From: Enoplolaimus lenunculus
Lineage: Eukaryota > Nematoda > Enoplea > Enoplida > Thoracostomopsidae
Reading direction: 5' to 3'
Assembly: GCA_030248215.1 (NCBI GenBank)
Contig: JASANG010002512.1
Location: forward strand, 1-64,000
DNA: 64,000 nucleotides
Shown: positions 52,463 through 64,000 of the stretch, piece by piece
Position numbering within the stretch: position 1 is the first letter of the stretch
Layout: each line of letters starts with the position of its first letter
The notes under the pieces: generated by a model
Told to the model about the DNA's origin: nothing
The model's input: only the letters and a program-made list of their open reading frames with translations
The model's database searches: none
Made by a program: the position numbers and the translations under genes

Positions 52463-53539
52463 CGTATCGGTTCGAATTGCAAGCTTTTCACAGATGCTAT
52501 ATTGAATCTAAATGAAAACGATGCACAATACTGTCGAAATTAAATTAAAAAAATTCTTTCTTGTTGAGTTTATTGACACAAATCGCAGCAAACGCAAAAT
52601 CAAAACTTAAGAAGATAACATGTTCAATAGGCATACTTGGCACCATTTTAAACGAAAAGCCGAACGTTCAAAATACTATGTTTTTTAAATTTGGTGTCAT
52701 GTATAATGGAAATGCTAGATATATAGTGGCTTTATATTTGATGCTTGCTGTTTGTCTGTATATTTATATATTCTGCCTTAAGTTTTGCTTTTATACCAGT
52801 ACAAAACAGTCGTTGTTTATGTCGAGCTGCTCAAAAAGTGGGTTTTAGTTGAAGCAACATAAAGTAGCCGGTATCCAGCGTGGTATTTTACGTCCATTGG
52901 ATTCTTTGTTGTGGAGTGCAACTATTAGATCTGCCTTTTTACAATTACGGATAATTGACATTTATGGACTCGAATTAGGGTTTATGGGCTCTATCCGCTT
53001 ACTGACTTATTGATTGGGACTCAAAATGGGGACCCATCTTATTCGGGTCACTACAGTAAGGATTACTTTATTTTATGTTGTGCACCGTGCCTTCGTAAAC
53101 GGCACGTCGGCCTCGGTGAACCACCGCGGGCCAGTTGGGGTGAACTACGCTCGAGTCTCGTGATGGCAGAATTTAGACGCGTTTTCAGCCTTGCCTCTAG
53201 CTACAATTTTCTGCGGATGTATTTACGAGCATATTCGAGACCACTAAAGTATTTACGGTGAGCAACTTGGAAGGTTTAGGAAAACCGGCAATGAAATATT
53301 CCGTACTTTGACAAGTTTGGTCTGTCATTCACTGTAATGACGCTCACACGTTACCATACGTGCACTCGGCACATCCATCGTCCCCCTATACTGTTTTAAA
53401 AAGGCTACCTATACTATTGCGAACGGCAAATTTTATCTCTAAAAAAAAACCGAACAAGTTTTTTCAAAAAAAAATCTTTTTTTCAAACGAGAGAAAAATT
53501 TACACCGTAATTTTGTTGCTTTTGCAAGTTCGCCAACAT

Positions 53540-53838
53540 TTCCGGCCAAAATTTGAATTTCGCGCCAAAATTTGAATTTTCCCACCAAAATTAGTATTTC
53601 CCGCCAAAATTTGAATTTCCGCCAAAATTTGAATTTTCCCGCAAAAATTTGAATTTTGCCGCCAAAGTTTGAATGTTGCCGCTAAAATTCGAATTTCGCG
53701 CCAAAATTTGAATTTTCTCACCAAAATTTGAATTTCCCGCCAAAATTTGAATTTTCCCGCCAAAATTTAAATTTCCCGCCAAAATTTGAATTTCCCGCCA
53801 AAATTTGAATTTTCCCGTCAAAATTTGAATTTCCCCGC
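53540..53838. repeat. 17-18 bp minisatellite of TTTCCCGCCAAAA units
   Basis: About 17 tandem copies of the unit AAAATTTGAATTTCCCGCC. At least five contain an exact TTTCCCGCC. Open frames on the minus strand (FKFWREIQILA repeats) are repeat shadows. Confidence 0.93.
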
Positions 53839-54692
53839 TAAGGTGTCCCTAATGTGTCTATCATATAAAAATGTTGTCCACTACACTGTTTTTCCAACAT
53901 TTCAATGTCCTAGACAGTGTCACTGCAAAAACAGACTTGTCCGGATAGAGTTTCCGTGACACTCTATGACGGCCGCGAATGGCGGTGATACTGTTGGAAA
54001 ATGAAGGGTTTCGATAAAACATAAGCCGGACAAGCTATTGAATTTGTTTTGGGAGGGGACATTTCGTGTGCCGAGTGCGCGTATAGTAACGTGTGAGTGA
54101 CATAATGTTTTTATTAGTCGGAGGCACTACACATTATTGCTAAAATTAATGAAATCGAGGTCATAACTATTTTCTACCGTTTGCAACTAATCGCTCGATA
54201 TGAAGAATAATAAAAGCCCACATTTTACTTATCAACTCACTCTTTGTATGAATATTCCGTTATAATGTAATCGACAAGCGCATAAGGTGTGTTACAGCTT
54301 GTATATCCGCGATCAGAAAATAATTAAAAGGATTTCCCATCAACAGTAATTTTGTCGACGAAAATACCCCCTCCCCTCTCCCGCACTTAAGAACCCCAGA
54401 TGCGAACTGGAGGGCCCCCCGTTGAAGCCCCCCACCACCCCATCGTGGCTCAGCGCCGGCTCAGGCAGGAATTCAACTTCAGCGTAAAATATTTATCTCT
54501 AAGTACTGTACATTAACCTATTAAAACACTATTTCGCACTGCATATTATTCGATGTGTTAGAAATAAGTAAGTAAACCAAGAAACGATGTTACTACCCAA
54601 ACGGTTGAAACAATAAAGAGTTATAACAAATTATAGCAAGATATATATAGTAAACCATCGTGATTAAGTTTTATTTCTGTATAAATATACGC

Positions 54693-54698
54693 TTTATT
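54693..54698 (-). terminator. Likely polyadenylation signal of MRPS28
   Basis: AATAAA on the minus strand (TTTATT on plus), about 150 bp past the MRPS28 stop codon. Position and sequence only; no transcript evidence. Confidence 0.5.
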
Positions 54699-54849
54699 GT
54701 CTGGTTCAGGCTTCCGAAGTCACAGAATGCAACAATTGAACTATCCGGCTTCAGTATTATTTTGTATCATACTGAAACTTGGTGCATACGTGCTGCCAAA
54801 ACACACAATTAAACAACAAAAACATTGTCGAACATTATCTATCGCTTTG

Positions 54850-55714
54850 CTAACCACGGTTCTGTCTAGGCTTTCTTGAATAAGGGCCTAGCAGAGTAGC
54901 ATCTGCTTCCAATAGTGTCAAGTCTTTATCCGAGCCCAAAAACCGAGAAGATAATTCCAAGTCATGCAGCCTCAACAAAACATTTGCACCTCGAATGTAA
55001 CTTCTGAAACAAATAAGCAATTGTAAACACCAGACATTGCAAAGATTATTTTTTAAATAAACACCGTCAAAGAAACTAGCGCAAATAGCAATGGAGTATA
55101 TTTGTAATTTATTACAACACGAATTCAATATCAATTGTCAAGAACTAACGAAGCAACCAAACATAAAAAATGTTCAAAAACATGTACGAACCAAATAAGA
55201 AAACCATCACTGGGCTCCCAGCCATTCGTATCCATTAAGATATCATTTACGGAAGCGTATAAAACTAGTTTATATACTTAACCTACGTTTCATTAGTCTT
55301 CGGTCTAGCGCATACACACGGAAATTTGCCCCCAAAATCGATATATAAATGCTGGCCAACAACTCGATAAATTCGACCCACCACTACACGGCCTTGAGGA
55401 TCGCCAAGCTGCATTAGCTTTGAATTACGGAACATCGTCGCAAATGAAACATCGTCGTCTTTATTTTGGACAGAATCGTTATTCAAGTCAACAGGATTTT
55501 TAACATCTTCACTTGACGCTGCTTCGTGCCACTGTAAAAACTTTGACTGTTGACTGTGCTGGGCGTAGTCGTCGGAGCTAGTACTTGGTTCAGAGAGAAC
55601 AGAATCAGCTAAGTTGGAATCCGGAGTATTTGACTGGTTAGATGAACAGCGTACTAAATTACGGGTAGCAACAATCCGACAGGTCAGTCGGAAGCACTCG
55701 GGAAGTAAGCGCAT
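54850..55714 (-). CDS. MRPS28: Mitochondrial small-ribosomal-subunit protein bS1m (MRPS28)
   Basis: A structural protein of the mitochondrial 28S subunit. Exons: 55287-55714 and 54850-55003, 582 nt, 193 aa (human 187). Junction phase 2, donor AC|GTAGGT, acceptor TTTCAG|AAG. The N-terminus MRLLPECFRLTCRIV is Arg-rich and free of acidic residues, as mitochondrial presequences are. It is followed by a Ser-rich linker. The conserved domain reads SFATMFRNSKLMQLGDPQG, VVVGRIYRVVGQHLYIDFGG, KFPCVCARP, then LLRLHDLELSSRFLG and LLEADATLLGP. Each has a direct counterpart in human MRPS28 (FATMLRHSPLMQMG, DLELTSRFLG). The extreme C-terminus is basic and unconserved. AATAAA about 150 bp downstream. Divergent from XPNPEP3, about 2.3 kb away. 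Confidence 0.96.
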
Positions 55715-57023
55715 TATCTAAAAAACTCCCAAATAAAAATGAAAAGAACGCGATGACGAATTATAAATTGGACGCGAGTTTCAAAATTTTGACGCAAAGG
55801 ATCTAAATATAAGCATTGTACGTATAAGATGATTTTATCTAGGAATAATAATCGGAAAGTGAAGCTATTCTTAGGTTAGATATATAGGTAACAAACATGG
55901 CAACCAAGATTGGAATTGTCATATAGCATTCAATAATGGGTGGGATGCTAGAAGGTGAAGTCATTTAAAGCCATATAGGTGGTCAAACGGACAACCATGC
56001 GCGGTCTTTTAAACTGAAATTTTTATTGGCGTTTACTACAATTTAATGGCGCGGTACTCATCGGCTCGCTGGTGAGTTGTTTCATTTTAGACGACACCTA
56101 TACTGAGAGGATTACTCGCAATTTGCTATTTAAAGTCAATAAATTTGTGCTTTCGCAAAACAGAATACAATAGGGCACAACAAAAAGTTTACGCACCTTA
56201 ATTTTTCCCTTGTTTGTTACCTATTGGAGAACATAAAACGATTTTCTCCTAGCCAAGTATTTTCCCATGAACAAAATTTCGCTTATTTGGAGTATGTTTT
56301 ACGATGTACACATGCCATAATTCAGCCCTCGCATAACTACAATTCTTGCTAACGCGGTTTAATTTGATATTGAACGTAGCATTCAGTTTTTGGTTAATTG
56401 AACACTTCGATGAATACACGCAATTTAATATTAAGCCACCATAAATTTTGGTCCCAATCATTTCCCGTTAGAGTAGTGCCTTTGACTTTACCGAAGTTGG
56501 TTTCAAAACCTGCGTTCTTATTCTCAAATCATTTCAGCACCTATAACCGATTGGTGATAGATTGGCAAATTCGAACTAGCGATTTGTGAGCTTTGAAAGT
56601 ATTACGGTTGTCGCTTTAAATTTAATGACACATTACACAGTCGCTGAAAACTGTTGTACCATGGTGCACTTATTGAAAGGTCTAAAGCAGCTTGCTTTTT
56701 CTACCGTTAACTTTGAGACGGTATGGGTAGTGACCTTAATGCATCTCTGCCACTATGTTTAAGTAGTTAGCTAGTAGTGAATTATAAACTGGTGTTTGTA
56801 TCGTAATTCAGCATTGCCAAATGATCGCTGCGCATTGGTGATTTGTGTATTTTTCGGAGCTGTTACTTCAACTGATGTATTGATTTCCTTACACTGACAT
56901 GCAGGACCTCTGTGCGAAGTTTTGCCCAAAGTTAAGGACCTCGCTGAGCATCGATCCTAGGGTACTAATACTACGCCATGTGGTCATTGCAATCACTTTA
57001 TACCGCTATATATGCACGTGTAT

Positions 57024-57408
57024 CAGGGTGCAACCGGAATTCCGGTTCCGGCATTTTTTCACCTTCCGGTTCCGGTTCCGGTAAATTTTTACCGGATTAA
57101 AAAATTCCGGTATTGTAATTTGGCCGTTTTCTTAACTTTGCTAATTTTTAAGAATCTCTTTTGATAGCCACTTGTACTCCGAATATAAGCCATTGATGGT
57201 GGATTTCACTTCAGTCGATGATGAAAATCTAAAATACAACAAATAAAATAAATATCTATGTTCGACTAAGGTTATTTCACAAATAATAGAGCAAAAAATA
57301 AGATTAAAATGAAATTTTTGGTGAAATGCATTTTTCACTTTCCGGTTCCGGTTCCGGTAAAATTTTCAAATTCCGGTTCCGGTAAATTGTAATTTCGGTT
57401 GCACCCTG
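57024..57408. mobile_element. hAT-like element, TTCCGG type, intact ends
   Basis: CAGGGTGCAACCGGAATTCC to AATTTCGGTTGCACCCTG, with perfect 8-bp duplications ACGTGTAT (57016-57023 and 57409-57416). GGTTCC hexamers near both ends. 385 bp, non-coding. The clearest member of the family. Confidence 0.94.
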
Positions 57409-57629
57409 ACGTGTATATATCAATCTTATGCTTTATATACACTTACCATGCACATATATGGGCATTAGCAATCATGCAATCCATTTCAATACATCACAGC
57501 GTTCACACTTAATGACGATGTTTGTCTCACATGCTTACATGCTCCTATTTTCACCAAGGCCTTTCCTTGACCATTCATTCAATTTTGGGCTGGATACATA
57601 CCGTATTCAAAGCGCGGTAAAGCCCATGA

Positions 57630-57748
57630 AGTTTTTTACTGAGAAGTTGGAAAAGCAGATATGATCCAGATTCGATTTATCAAGCTACGGATGCTTACAC
57701 AAACGCTCTGCTATTGCACAACGTTGCTCACCTCTTCAACTACCTACT
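57630..57748 (-). mobile_element. tRNA-derived SINE, second family, copy B
   Basis: Shares TTTTACTGAGNAG, TGGAAAAGC, the B-box region (GATTCGAT on plus) and CCTCTTCAACT with copy A at 13428, but is clearly diverged. The promoter boxes are mutated. Confidence 0.55.
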
Positions 57749-58033
57749 GTTATTATTGTCGACTATATATGTCGGCCGTATTCTGCCGGTAAACATGCAA
57801 TACAGTATCACAAGACTTCGAACAAGAGTCGTGCAGACTATGTAGTTCCAACAGGTCTTTAAGAAATACAGTTCATTTTCATTCAAGTATGAAAGAAGAA
57901 GAATGTGTTTTAACGTTCCTTGACACGGCTTCGCAAATCTTTTTAACAAGTTTTGTCTTCCATTTTAAAGTTGGGTGCTTCATGTAAATTGTCTTTTAAG
58001 ATTTACAGATACAATTGCAGTTAATTGTAATGG

Positions 58034-61000
58034 ATGCTAATGGCCTACAAAAGTCTAATATCAAAAAAAGTTTTACGCTGCCGTATCGTAGATAATAAAA
58101 CATTTTCCACTTCAACCAAACAACTTACTGCGACAGATACAGATGCTGGTAAGAACGGAACAAAAATAAATTGTTGATATGTTTCCAGTATCTATATAGA
58201 AATTCAGACCTAAAAGAACTGCGTTTCGCAGGAAGCAATAACAAGAATTCTCTTTATGTTAGAATAGGGAATTTCCAGGATATTAGACCACCGGCTTTAT
58301 GCATATTGAAGACTCGTTAGGAATTTGCAGACCAAATACGAATTGCGAAAATAAGCTGCTTTAAAGTAAAAAATTTTCTGGCGTAAATTTATATTTTCAA
58401 GCTGACTTCATAATTTGCCGCAAAACCGTAAAAAACTTGTTCCCCCGTTTTTTAATGCCAGAACATAGACGGGAATTGCATTTTTTAGGAATTCAAGCAA
58501 AAACAAGAGTTTCGGTGGAGCCGTGTCTGTGACATATCAAATTTCTCAGATTTTAGGGTATCTGTAATAGGAATATATTTCGCTTTTATTTTCAGCATGC
58601 TCATCTCGTGTTGATTTTAAACTAAGACGAAAACGGGTGTTTGATCGATTTCGCAGTGAGCGAAAGTACCCTGGCCATCGTCATGAAGCTACATCGACAA
58701 TTAGTGATATCGCAATCTTTCCCGGAGCTACGCAACTGTACTCAACTGTTGATGTGCCGTTTCGGTTCCGGCAAAACACAGACTTGCGATATTTAGCAGG
58801 CGTTGAAGTTCCGGATACTGTGCTGGTCATGAGCGGCAATGTGGAATATCCTGACTCGTGCGTATGCCTGTTTGAATTTACCTAATGGTTTGGTAACTGC
58901 GGTAAAAGCAGAATACTTCTGATAAATGTTTTTCGCAGAGCTTCCTTACCTCGTTATTTTGCTTTTGAAATCAATAATAGACCACTAACTGCTCCTTTAA
59001 CAAAAAGACCTTTATGCGATAACTTTCTTTTGAAACATTTGGCTGAAAATTTTGTAGGTATAACAGCGTACTGTTTGTTCCGGTGAAAACAGCAAAGCAA
59101 GAGTTATGGGAAGGAATTGGACAAACAGCTAATGCTATAGCCAATATTGCGCGTGTTGATCAAATTCTTGATCTCAAAGAATTATCAACATTCCTTGAAT
59201 CACTTGCCAAATCAATGCCTTCGCAATCAAGTGTGGTTTGGTATCATTCAACCACTACACAGAAAACTGGAATGGTTCGCAATGATATAGCTGGTTCGAT
59301 TATTATTGTTACTATTAATTTTTTTTGGTTTTTGTTTTATAATTGCGAAATGGATTATTATATATACTAGCTGGAGCATAGGGTATTGTCCGATTAAAAA
59401 TTGGTCTTTTTAAAATGACATTAATTTCATCAGAGACACACATGCTAAAGGTTCAGATGGCTGTTCTATTTTCATTTTTTCAGCTGTCGGATTTCCTCAG
59501 CAAGACTATAGAGCTGTCTAATTTTCTTGACCATAATTTGTAACTGTCTCAATTTAATTCCAATCTCGCGCTCTCAAAACCAGGACAAACAGCCACTGTG
59601 AAAAGCGAACCTCATAAATACATTGTCGTAAATTATTACCTGCCTCATTTATATATTCCCCACTGGCCTGCAACAGCAGTATTCGAAATTTGATTAACAG
59701 TTGACCCAATATTTATTTCTTTTAGAAGATTAGCACCAGAAATAGAATTTCATTATTATGCCCAACCTCAACCTAAAAACAACCTCCGGCGTTGAAGCGA
59801 TCTATCCTGTGTTACTTCCTGTGAAAAATTGACTTAGCGGCCGAATATTCCGCTTCCAAGATCAGACCATCCAGCCTCCAACCCGGCTGGTACATATATG
59901 CGTACAGAAGAATTTTATTTACATGATGTTAGTACATTTCTTATTAATAGAGCAGACTATAATGGTCTTTGTGCGGGAGATAACTATTTTTCTAGTTTGG
60001 TTTGATTTCGGTGTTTAATCTAGCAGATTCTATTTTATAGACATCGTTGCCGATTTTATTCATGACTTTGGTCCTTCGCATGTCGATTCGCCAAATCTAC
60101 ACGTTCAGCGTGAACGATGGCTGAAGTCAAGTTACGAAATTGAGCAAATGCGCAAGTCGTGTTCAGTTTTGACACGAGCGCTGTCTGCAACAATTCGAAG
60201 AGCACCTGCCTATTCTGCTGAGCATATAGTCGCGGCACGTTTGAACTTTGAAGCAACGTTAAGAGGGGCGGATTGTTTTGCGTTTGCCCCTGTTGTCGCC
60301 GCTGGGAACCGAGCCAACACAATTCATCATTTAGAGGGTCGCGGGGTATGTTATGGTCACGGTGCAACCGGAATTATAGTTTACCGGAACCGGAATTTGA
60401 AAAAATTACCTGAAACGGAACCGCAACAGGAACTAGAAAATGAAAAATACATGTCACCGAAAGATTGATTTTAATTTTCTTATTTGCAATATTATTGGCG
60501 AAATATCCCTAGTTAGTGATAGGTATTCACTTTATCTGCTGCGTTTTAAATTTTCATAATACACAGAAGAGAAATCTACCACTGATGGGTTGTTTTTGGC
60601 AACTGTCAAGGTTTGCATACTATACTAATGAAAAATATTTAATTTTTATCGTCATTTTTAGCAAAATATTTTAATTTCCACCTACCAAATTTTATACCAG
60701 AATTTTCAATTCCGGTAAATATTTACCGGAACCGGAAGATGAAAAAATGTCGTACCCGGAATTGCGGTTGCACCCTGGTTGTTGGGTCAGTATCAAAGAG
60801 CCTGGTATTAGATTATTTTGTTGTTGCAGAGTTTTATAAAAGGGTGTTTTGTTTCTATATCTATTATGTTTTTAAGAGTTTAAGATTTGGAAAGTCAGTC
60901 GCTAATTAGAAAAATGTTTATGTTATTGTATTTCTTTAGATTTGCAGTTGTAAAGCAGCATTTTCATATTCAAAAATTAACATTTTATTGGATTCATATG

Positions 61001-61869
61001 AGCTTTTGAAACTAGAAAATTCTTGTCGCTGTTGAAGTCAAGCGGATAAACTAAACGTTGCTACACATATCGCATTCTATCGAGTAGCATGAAATTTTGC
61101 AGTTTTCTCTTCAGAAAATTGGTCAAGCAGATATGATTTTACTTGACTGTGGTATCGAATACAATGGTTATGTGTCGGACGTGACCCGGTGTTGGGCTGC
61201 AAATGGAAAATTTTCGTTAATTCAGCGATTGCTGTACGAAATATTACTTGATATTCAAACGCGGTTAATTCATGAACTTGAAACAAGACGGCCTGTTTCA
61301 ATACAAGACCTCAATGCCAGTATGTACGAAATGCTTGGTGCTGCACTGCAAGACATCAATGTGCTGCCGAAAACGTTGAGTCATCAGCAAGCAACGGAGG
61401 TTAGTTAGCACATTTGGTATTTGATTTACCTAACTTCTCAGTAATGAATTGGCTTTGTTGCCGCTGCAGTTCACTATGCTGAACACGTATTTTGCTGCCT
61501 GTTCCGAAAACACGCTTTAAAACAGAGCTGCATGTTGTAGACAAAGTAGAGTAACTTACAGCAATTTTAGGAACGTTATTTATTTTCCAGGCAGCAAAAA
61601 AATATTGCCCGCATTCGGTTGGTCACTATCTAGGCATGGATTGTCATGATACTCCGTTACTTTCAACATCGCTACCTCTCGAACAGAACGTAATTATTAC
61701 AGTTGAACCTGGTCTATATCTAAAAGAGTCAGATCCAGACGTTCCAGAGGAATTTAGAGGCATTGGTTTGAGAATTGAAGACGATGTGCTGATAACGGAA
61801 TCCGGTGTTGAGATTTTGAGTAATGAATGTCCGAAAGATGTTGATGGCTTAGAAAGCTTGATTTTGTGA
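58034..61869 (+). CDS. XPNPEP3: Xaa-Pro aminopeptidase 3, mitochondrial
   Basis: A dinuclear manganese peptidase (pita-bread fold, M24B) that removes N-terminal residues before proline, including from imported mitochondrial proteins. Exons: 58034-58148, 58596-58857, 59058-59293, 60041-60345, 61115-61399, 61591-61869. They total 1482 nt and 493 aa (human 507), all in phase. The start ATG at 58034 (MLMAYKSLISKKVLRCR) gives a basic presequence; an ATG four bases earlier is out of frame. The N-domain has ATQLYSTVDVPFRFRQNTDL and VLFVPVKTAKQELWEG, the C-domain VVAAGNRANTIHH. Metal ligands are all present: D317 and D328 (LLDCGIEYNGYVSDVTR), H413 (HSVGHYLGMD), E440 (ITVEPG) and E464 (LRIEDD). The exon 3 donor GTTCGA is weak but is the only one in phase. 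A hAT-like element follows exon 4 by 12 bp. Confidence 0.97.
60358..60777. mobile_element. hAT-like element, TTACCGGAACC type, in XPNPEP3 intron 4
   Basis: CACGGTGCAACCGGAATTAT to GGAATTGCGGTTGCACCCTG. ACCGGAA hexamers at both ends. Flanking 8-mers match only partly. It starts 12 bp after the exon 4 donor, and the exon-derived reading frame simply runs into it. Confidence 0.85.
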
Positions 61870-62990
61870 GTGTAGACTAATTATATACGCTTTACGTCTG
61901 CTTTAGTAGCGTGTTCAAAAATTTCATTGTGAAGGATTACGCAAGCCATGCGGACGGCCAATGTTAGTTATATGTACATGCCCACGACCAATGCATAGAA
62001 CATGGTTGAAACACCGGTATAAGCATATTCCCAAGCCTAAGCAAAAACTACTCAAAAGCTTACGCTTAATCTGTTGCAATCCGTTGTGAAAATCAACCGC
62101 CCGTGATCTATACATGAACGCTGCTCACATGAGACAACTGAAGATGATTTAAAATGTTGGGATAATTGGGTTGAACGATGACAACCCGTAAACCAATTAT
62201 AAGACCAATGGATTAATATTGAATGTGCCATTATTTATAACCATGTCAGTATTTTGTATTTGTTCATGTATCAGGTCTCAAGATTCTTTTTTTGCGTTTC
62301 ATGACGCCGTTTTGAAACAAAGTGTAAAAACATTTGCTATAAAATGAAACTATTACAATTTTAACTCTTTCTGGACCACAAACAGTTTTCAAATAAACGT
62401 AAAAATAATATTGCGGTATCCATAAGACAGCAACAGCGTGAGTTGATTTTTCGATGTTTCTTTTATCACAGACAACATTTTTCATTGCAATCTTTTATGT
62501 GCATAGCCCAATAGGCGACATAGGGGCTGTGAGGTTATCTGTAGGTTTAAGCTAATGTTTAGGAACAGTCTTACTGAACAGACCTTTATGATTAGCATGT
62601 ATTATTTTTTATTGGACATCAATGCTGAGAGTAGACCAATTATCTTATTTTTGTATACATTAGAAGTACGATATCAACAAAAACAGAGTTTACTTATTAA
62701 TAAAGCGAGCAGTTTTTGATGGCGTCTTATTTCGATTTATTGAAAAGCTAGCCTTTTTTACACATAAATAGTTTCTATTTCATTGATATACTTTCAACGA
62801 ATGTTTCGAATCGTAGCGCTTTAACATCACCATTCAGCTGTAGGAGCTTGATGCTCAAGCCCAAGACGGTTCTCACGTTTTATGACGATTTTGTAGTGCG
62901 CGTACGTACACTGTTTAATTGTTAGTTTGCGCTAAGTTGTTCTTTCGTGAGTAGGGGCAAAATTTAGCGCATCCAGTGTTTTAATTGGCC
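61870..62990. other. Convergent intergenic region with a degenerate GGCC-family MITE
   Basis: About 61957-62116 has GGCCAATGTTAG at the left, CCCGTGATCTATACATG at the right and CCTAAGC-rich sequence between, as in the element at 5979. AATAAA on the minus strand at 62736-62741 may serve the membrane-protein gene. Nothing else recognised. Confidence 0.5.
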
Positions 62991-63526
62991 TCATTGTTTT
63001 TCGTTTATTTCGGCCACTTTGTCGTTGATAGACTTTTCATTTTTCGGCTGCTTTGCTTTCACCCGCTTCGCCTTCCGTTCTGGTGACCTTACGGTTTCCG
63101 GAGCAGACGCAGTTTTTCGAGCTGCAATCACTGGAGCGCCTAATGGGAAATCGGGCAGTGACTTACTAACGCTCGCAACAACTCCGTGGCTGGTAGATTT
63201 GGCATACATCGGACCCTCAGGTGATGCGCTGCGGGTCAATTTTGTCTGCGACCGTCGGGTAACATCGCGGTACATTGCAACATAAAAACCGTAAACCACA
63301 CCAATAAGAACACAAATGAACGCTAGAAGCATTGTTACTGTTAGCGCAACAAATTTAGCTTTTTGAAGGTGTTCAGATTTAATTTGGCCTTGGATTGAAT
63401 CTTGCTTCGGTAGTAACTTGTATATAGGACGAAACGTGGTGCTGAAATGTAGAAATTCGTTGAGTAGCTTATCTCTTGTTCGCTTCACCACAGGGTTTAG
63501 GTTTATAGGAAAAAGCTTGTGGAAGC
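62991..63526 (-). CDS. Single-pass membrane protein, 3' exon, unidentified
   Basis: The minus-strand frame is open from a TAA near 63544 to TGA at 62991-62993. A plausible acceptor (CTGTAAAAG|GC) places the exon start near 63526. No ATG opens it, so earlier exons must lie upstream, perhaps beyond the window. It encodes a basic juxtamembrane part (VKRTRDKLLNEF, YKLLPKQDSIQGQIK), one hydrophobic segment of about 23 residues (VALTVTMLLAFICVLIGVVY) and a basic, Ser/Pro/Lys-rich tail ending NDKVAEINEKQ. The Q-x-x-K spacing before the membrane segment loosely recalls TRIQK, but the match is too weak to name it. The tail is probably disordered. Confidence 0.5.
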
Positions 63527-64000
63527 CTTTTACAGTTAAGTGTTAATTTTTAATCTAGTTTCTTATTGTCCTCGGTAAATTAAAAAATGAGTGGAAAAAT
63601 CACATTGTTGCTATGAGCGACTTTCCGACAGTTGATGCTGGCATGATTCGATAAAATGTAATGAGTTGCAAACATAAAATTATGATCGTATTTTGCTCGT
63701 TTTAAAGATTAACGCTTAATTGATTGTGGACAAGAAAGGATTAATGATAGAGAGTCCTGGGATAGATTCCCCTACCAAACCCATACAAAATTAAAATTTT
63801 GTATTCTAACTGAAAATTCTAACTGCGTTAGATTTTTCGCTCGCCCCGCTCTCGCTGATTGCTAAGCAATGAAATAACTTGCTTTGACTTGCAATTAGGC
63901 CTAAAAATGTGGTGTGGGTCTGACTTGTATAAACGGCATGCTTAGAGAAGTAGTACCTTCATCGAGGTCCCTTACCTATACCTAAGATGGTGTTCCCTCA
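63527..64000. other. Unassigned right edge of the window
   Basis: AT-rich sequence that should contain intron or upstream exons of the minus-strand membrane-protein gene. I could not recognise an exon or repeat. Confidence 0.4.

Larger units (their letters stand above)
50699..54849. other. Intergenic region between the PWWP gene and MRPS28
   Basis: Holds the 3' flank of the PWWP gene, one small hAT-like element (52338-52462) and an E2F-motif minisatellite (about 53540-53838). AATAAA for MRPS28 lies on the minus strand at 54693-54698. The open frames (50637, 52561, 53010) are short and unrecognised. About 54360-54475 is a GC-rich patch with C-runs. Confidence 0.55.
55715..58033. other. Divergent intergenic region MRPS28 / XPNPEP3
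   Basis: Contains the start regions of both genes, one hAT-like element and a diverged tRNA-SINE copy. No TATA box or other core promoter element can be assigned with confidence. No additional gene is supported. Confidence 0.5.

Noticed and set aside
63019-63285. Plus-strand frame opposite the membrane-protein exon
   Set aside because: It is the complement of the better-supported minus-strand frame with the transmembrane segment.

Overview
The window is animal nuclear DNA. Every recognisable protein gene is split by GT-AG introns, intergenic and intronic DNA is AT-rich and full of small mobile elements, and the proteins (SEC23, CPTP, CCDC50, MRPS28, XPNPEP3, MAIP1) are animal housekeeping proteins. 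A CCDC50 relative together with compact hAT-type elements would suit an invertebrate deuterostome such as a tunicate. That is inference only, because no species marker is present.

Layout. 1-4430 is an 18-bp minisatellite with about 1.1-kb higher-order repeats, open on the left. 4431-7318 holds hAT-like and foldback elements. 7319-10211 (minus strand) holds pieces of a MAIP1-like mitochondrial gene whose exon joins do not all fit. 10300-13600 is a repeat cluster: a GC-rich terminal-inverted-repeat element inside a tandem triplication of a tRNA-derived SINE, a degenerate minisatellite and a second SINE. 13911-29396 is a complete 18-exon SEC23 (COPII coat GTPase activator, 773 aa); its larger introns are crowded with transposons. 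31208-33272 is CPTP (ceramide-1-phosphate transfer protein, 229 aa). 35850-40904 is a nine-exon CCDC50-like coiled-coil gene (449 aa). 45331-50576 is a PWWP-domain gene with a long acidic N-terminus. 50700-54850 has no gene, but it holds a small hAT-like element and an array of E2F-like motifs. 54850-55714 (minus) is MRPS28 (193 aa). 58034-61869 is XPNPEP3 (493 aa, all five metal ligands present). 62991 to about 63530 (minus) is the 3' part of a single-pass membrane protein gene.

The genes do not form one pathway. MAIP1, MRPS28 and XPNPEP3 act in mitochondria, SEC23 at ER exit sites, and CPTP on Golgi and plasma-membrane lipids. MRPS28 and XPNPEP3 are divergently arranged, as are MAIP1 and SEC23.

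The most unusual material is non-coding. Non-autonomous hAT-like elements with 8-bp target duplications carry subterminal CGG-containing hexamers that differ between copies but match at both ends of a copy. A 375-bp region forms an almost complete hairpin. One repeat family carries a perfect POU octamer in each monomer. Two minisatellites consist of E2F-like and Myb-like sites. Exon joins in CPTP, MAIP1 and the PWWP gene break the usual rules and may be real or assembly errors. All exon borders were read by eye from splice consensus, phase and remembered family sequences; no alignment was run.
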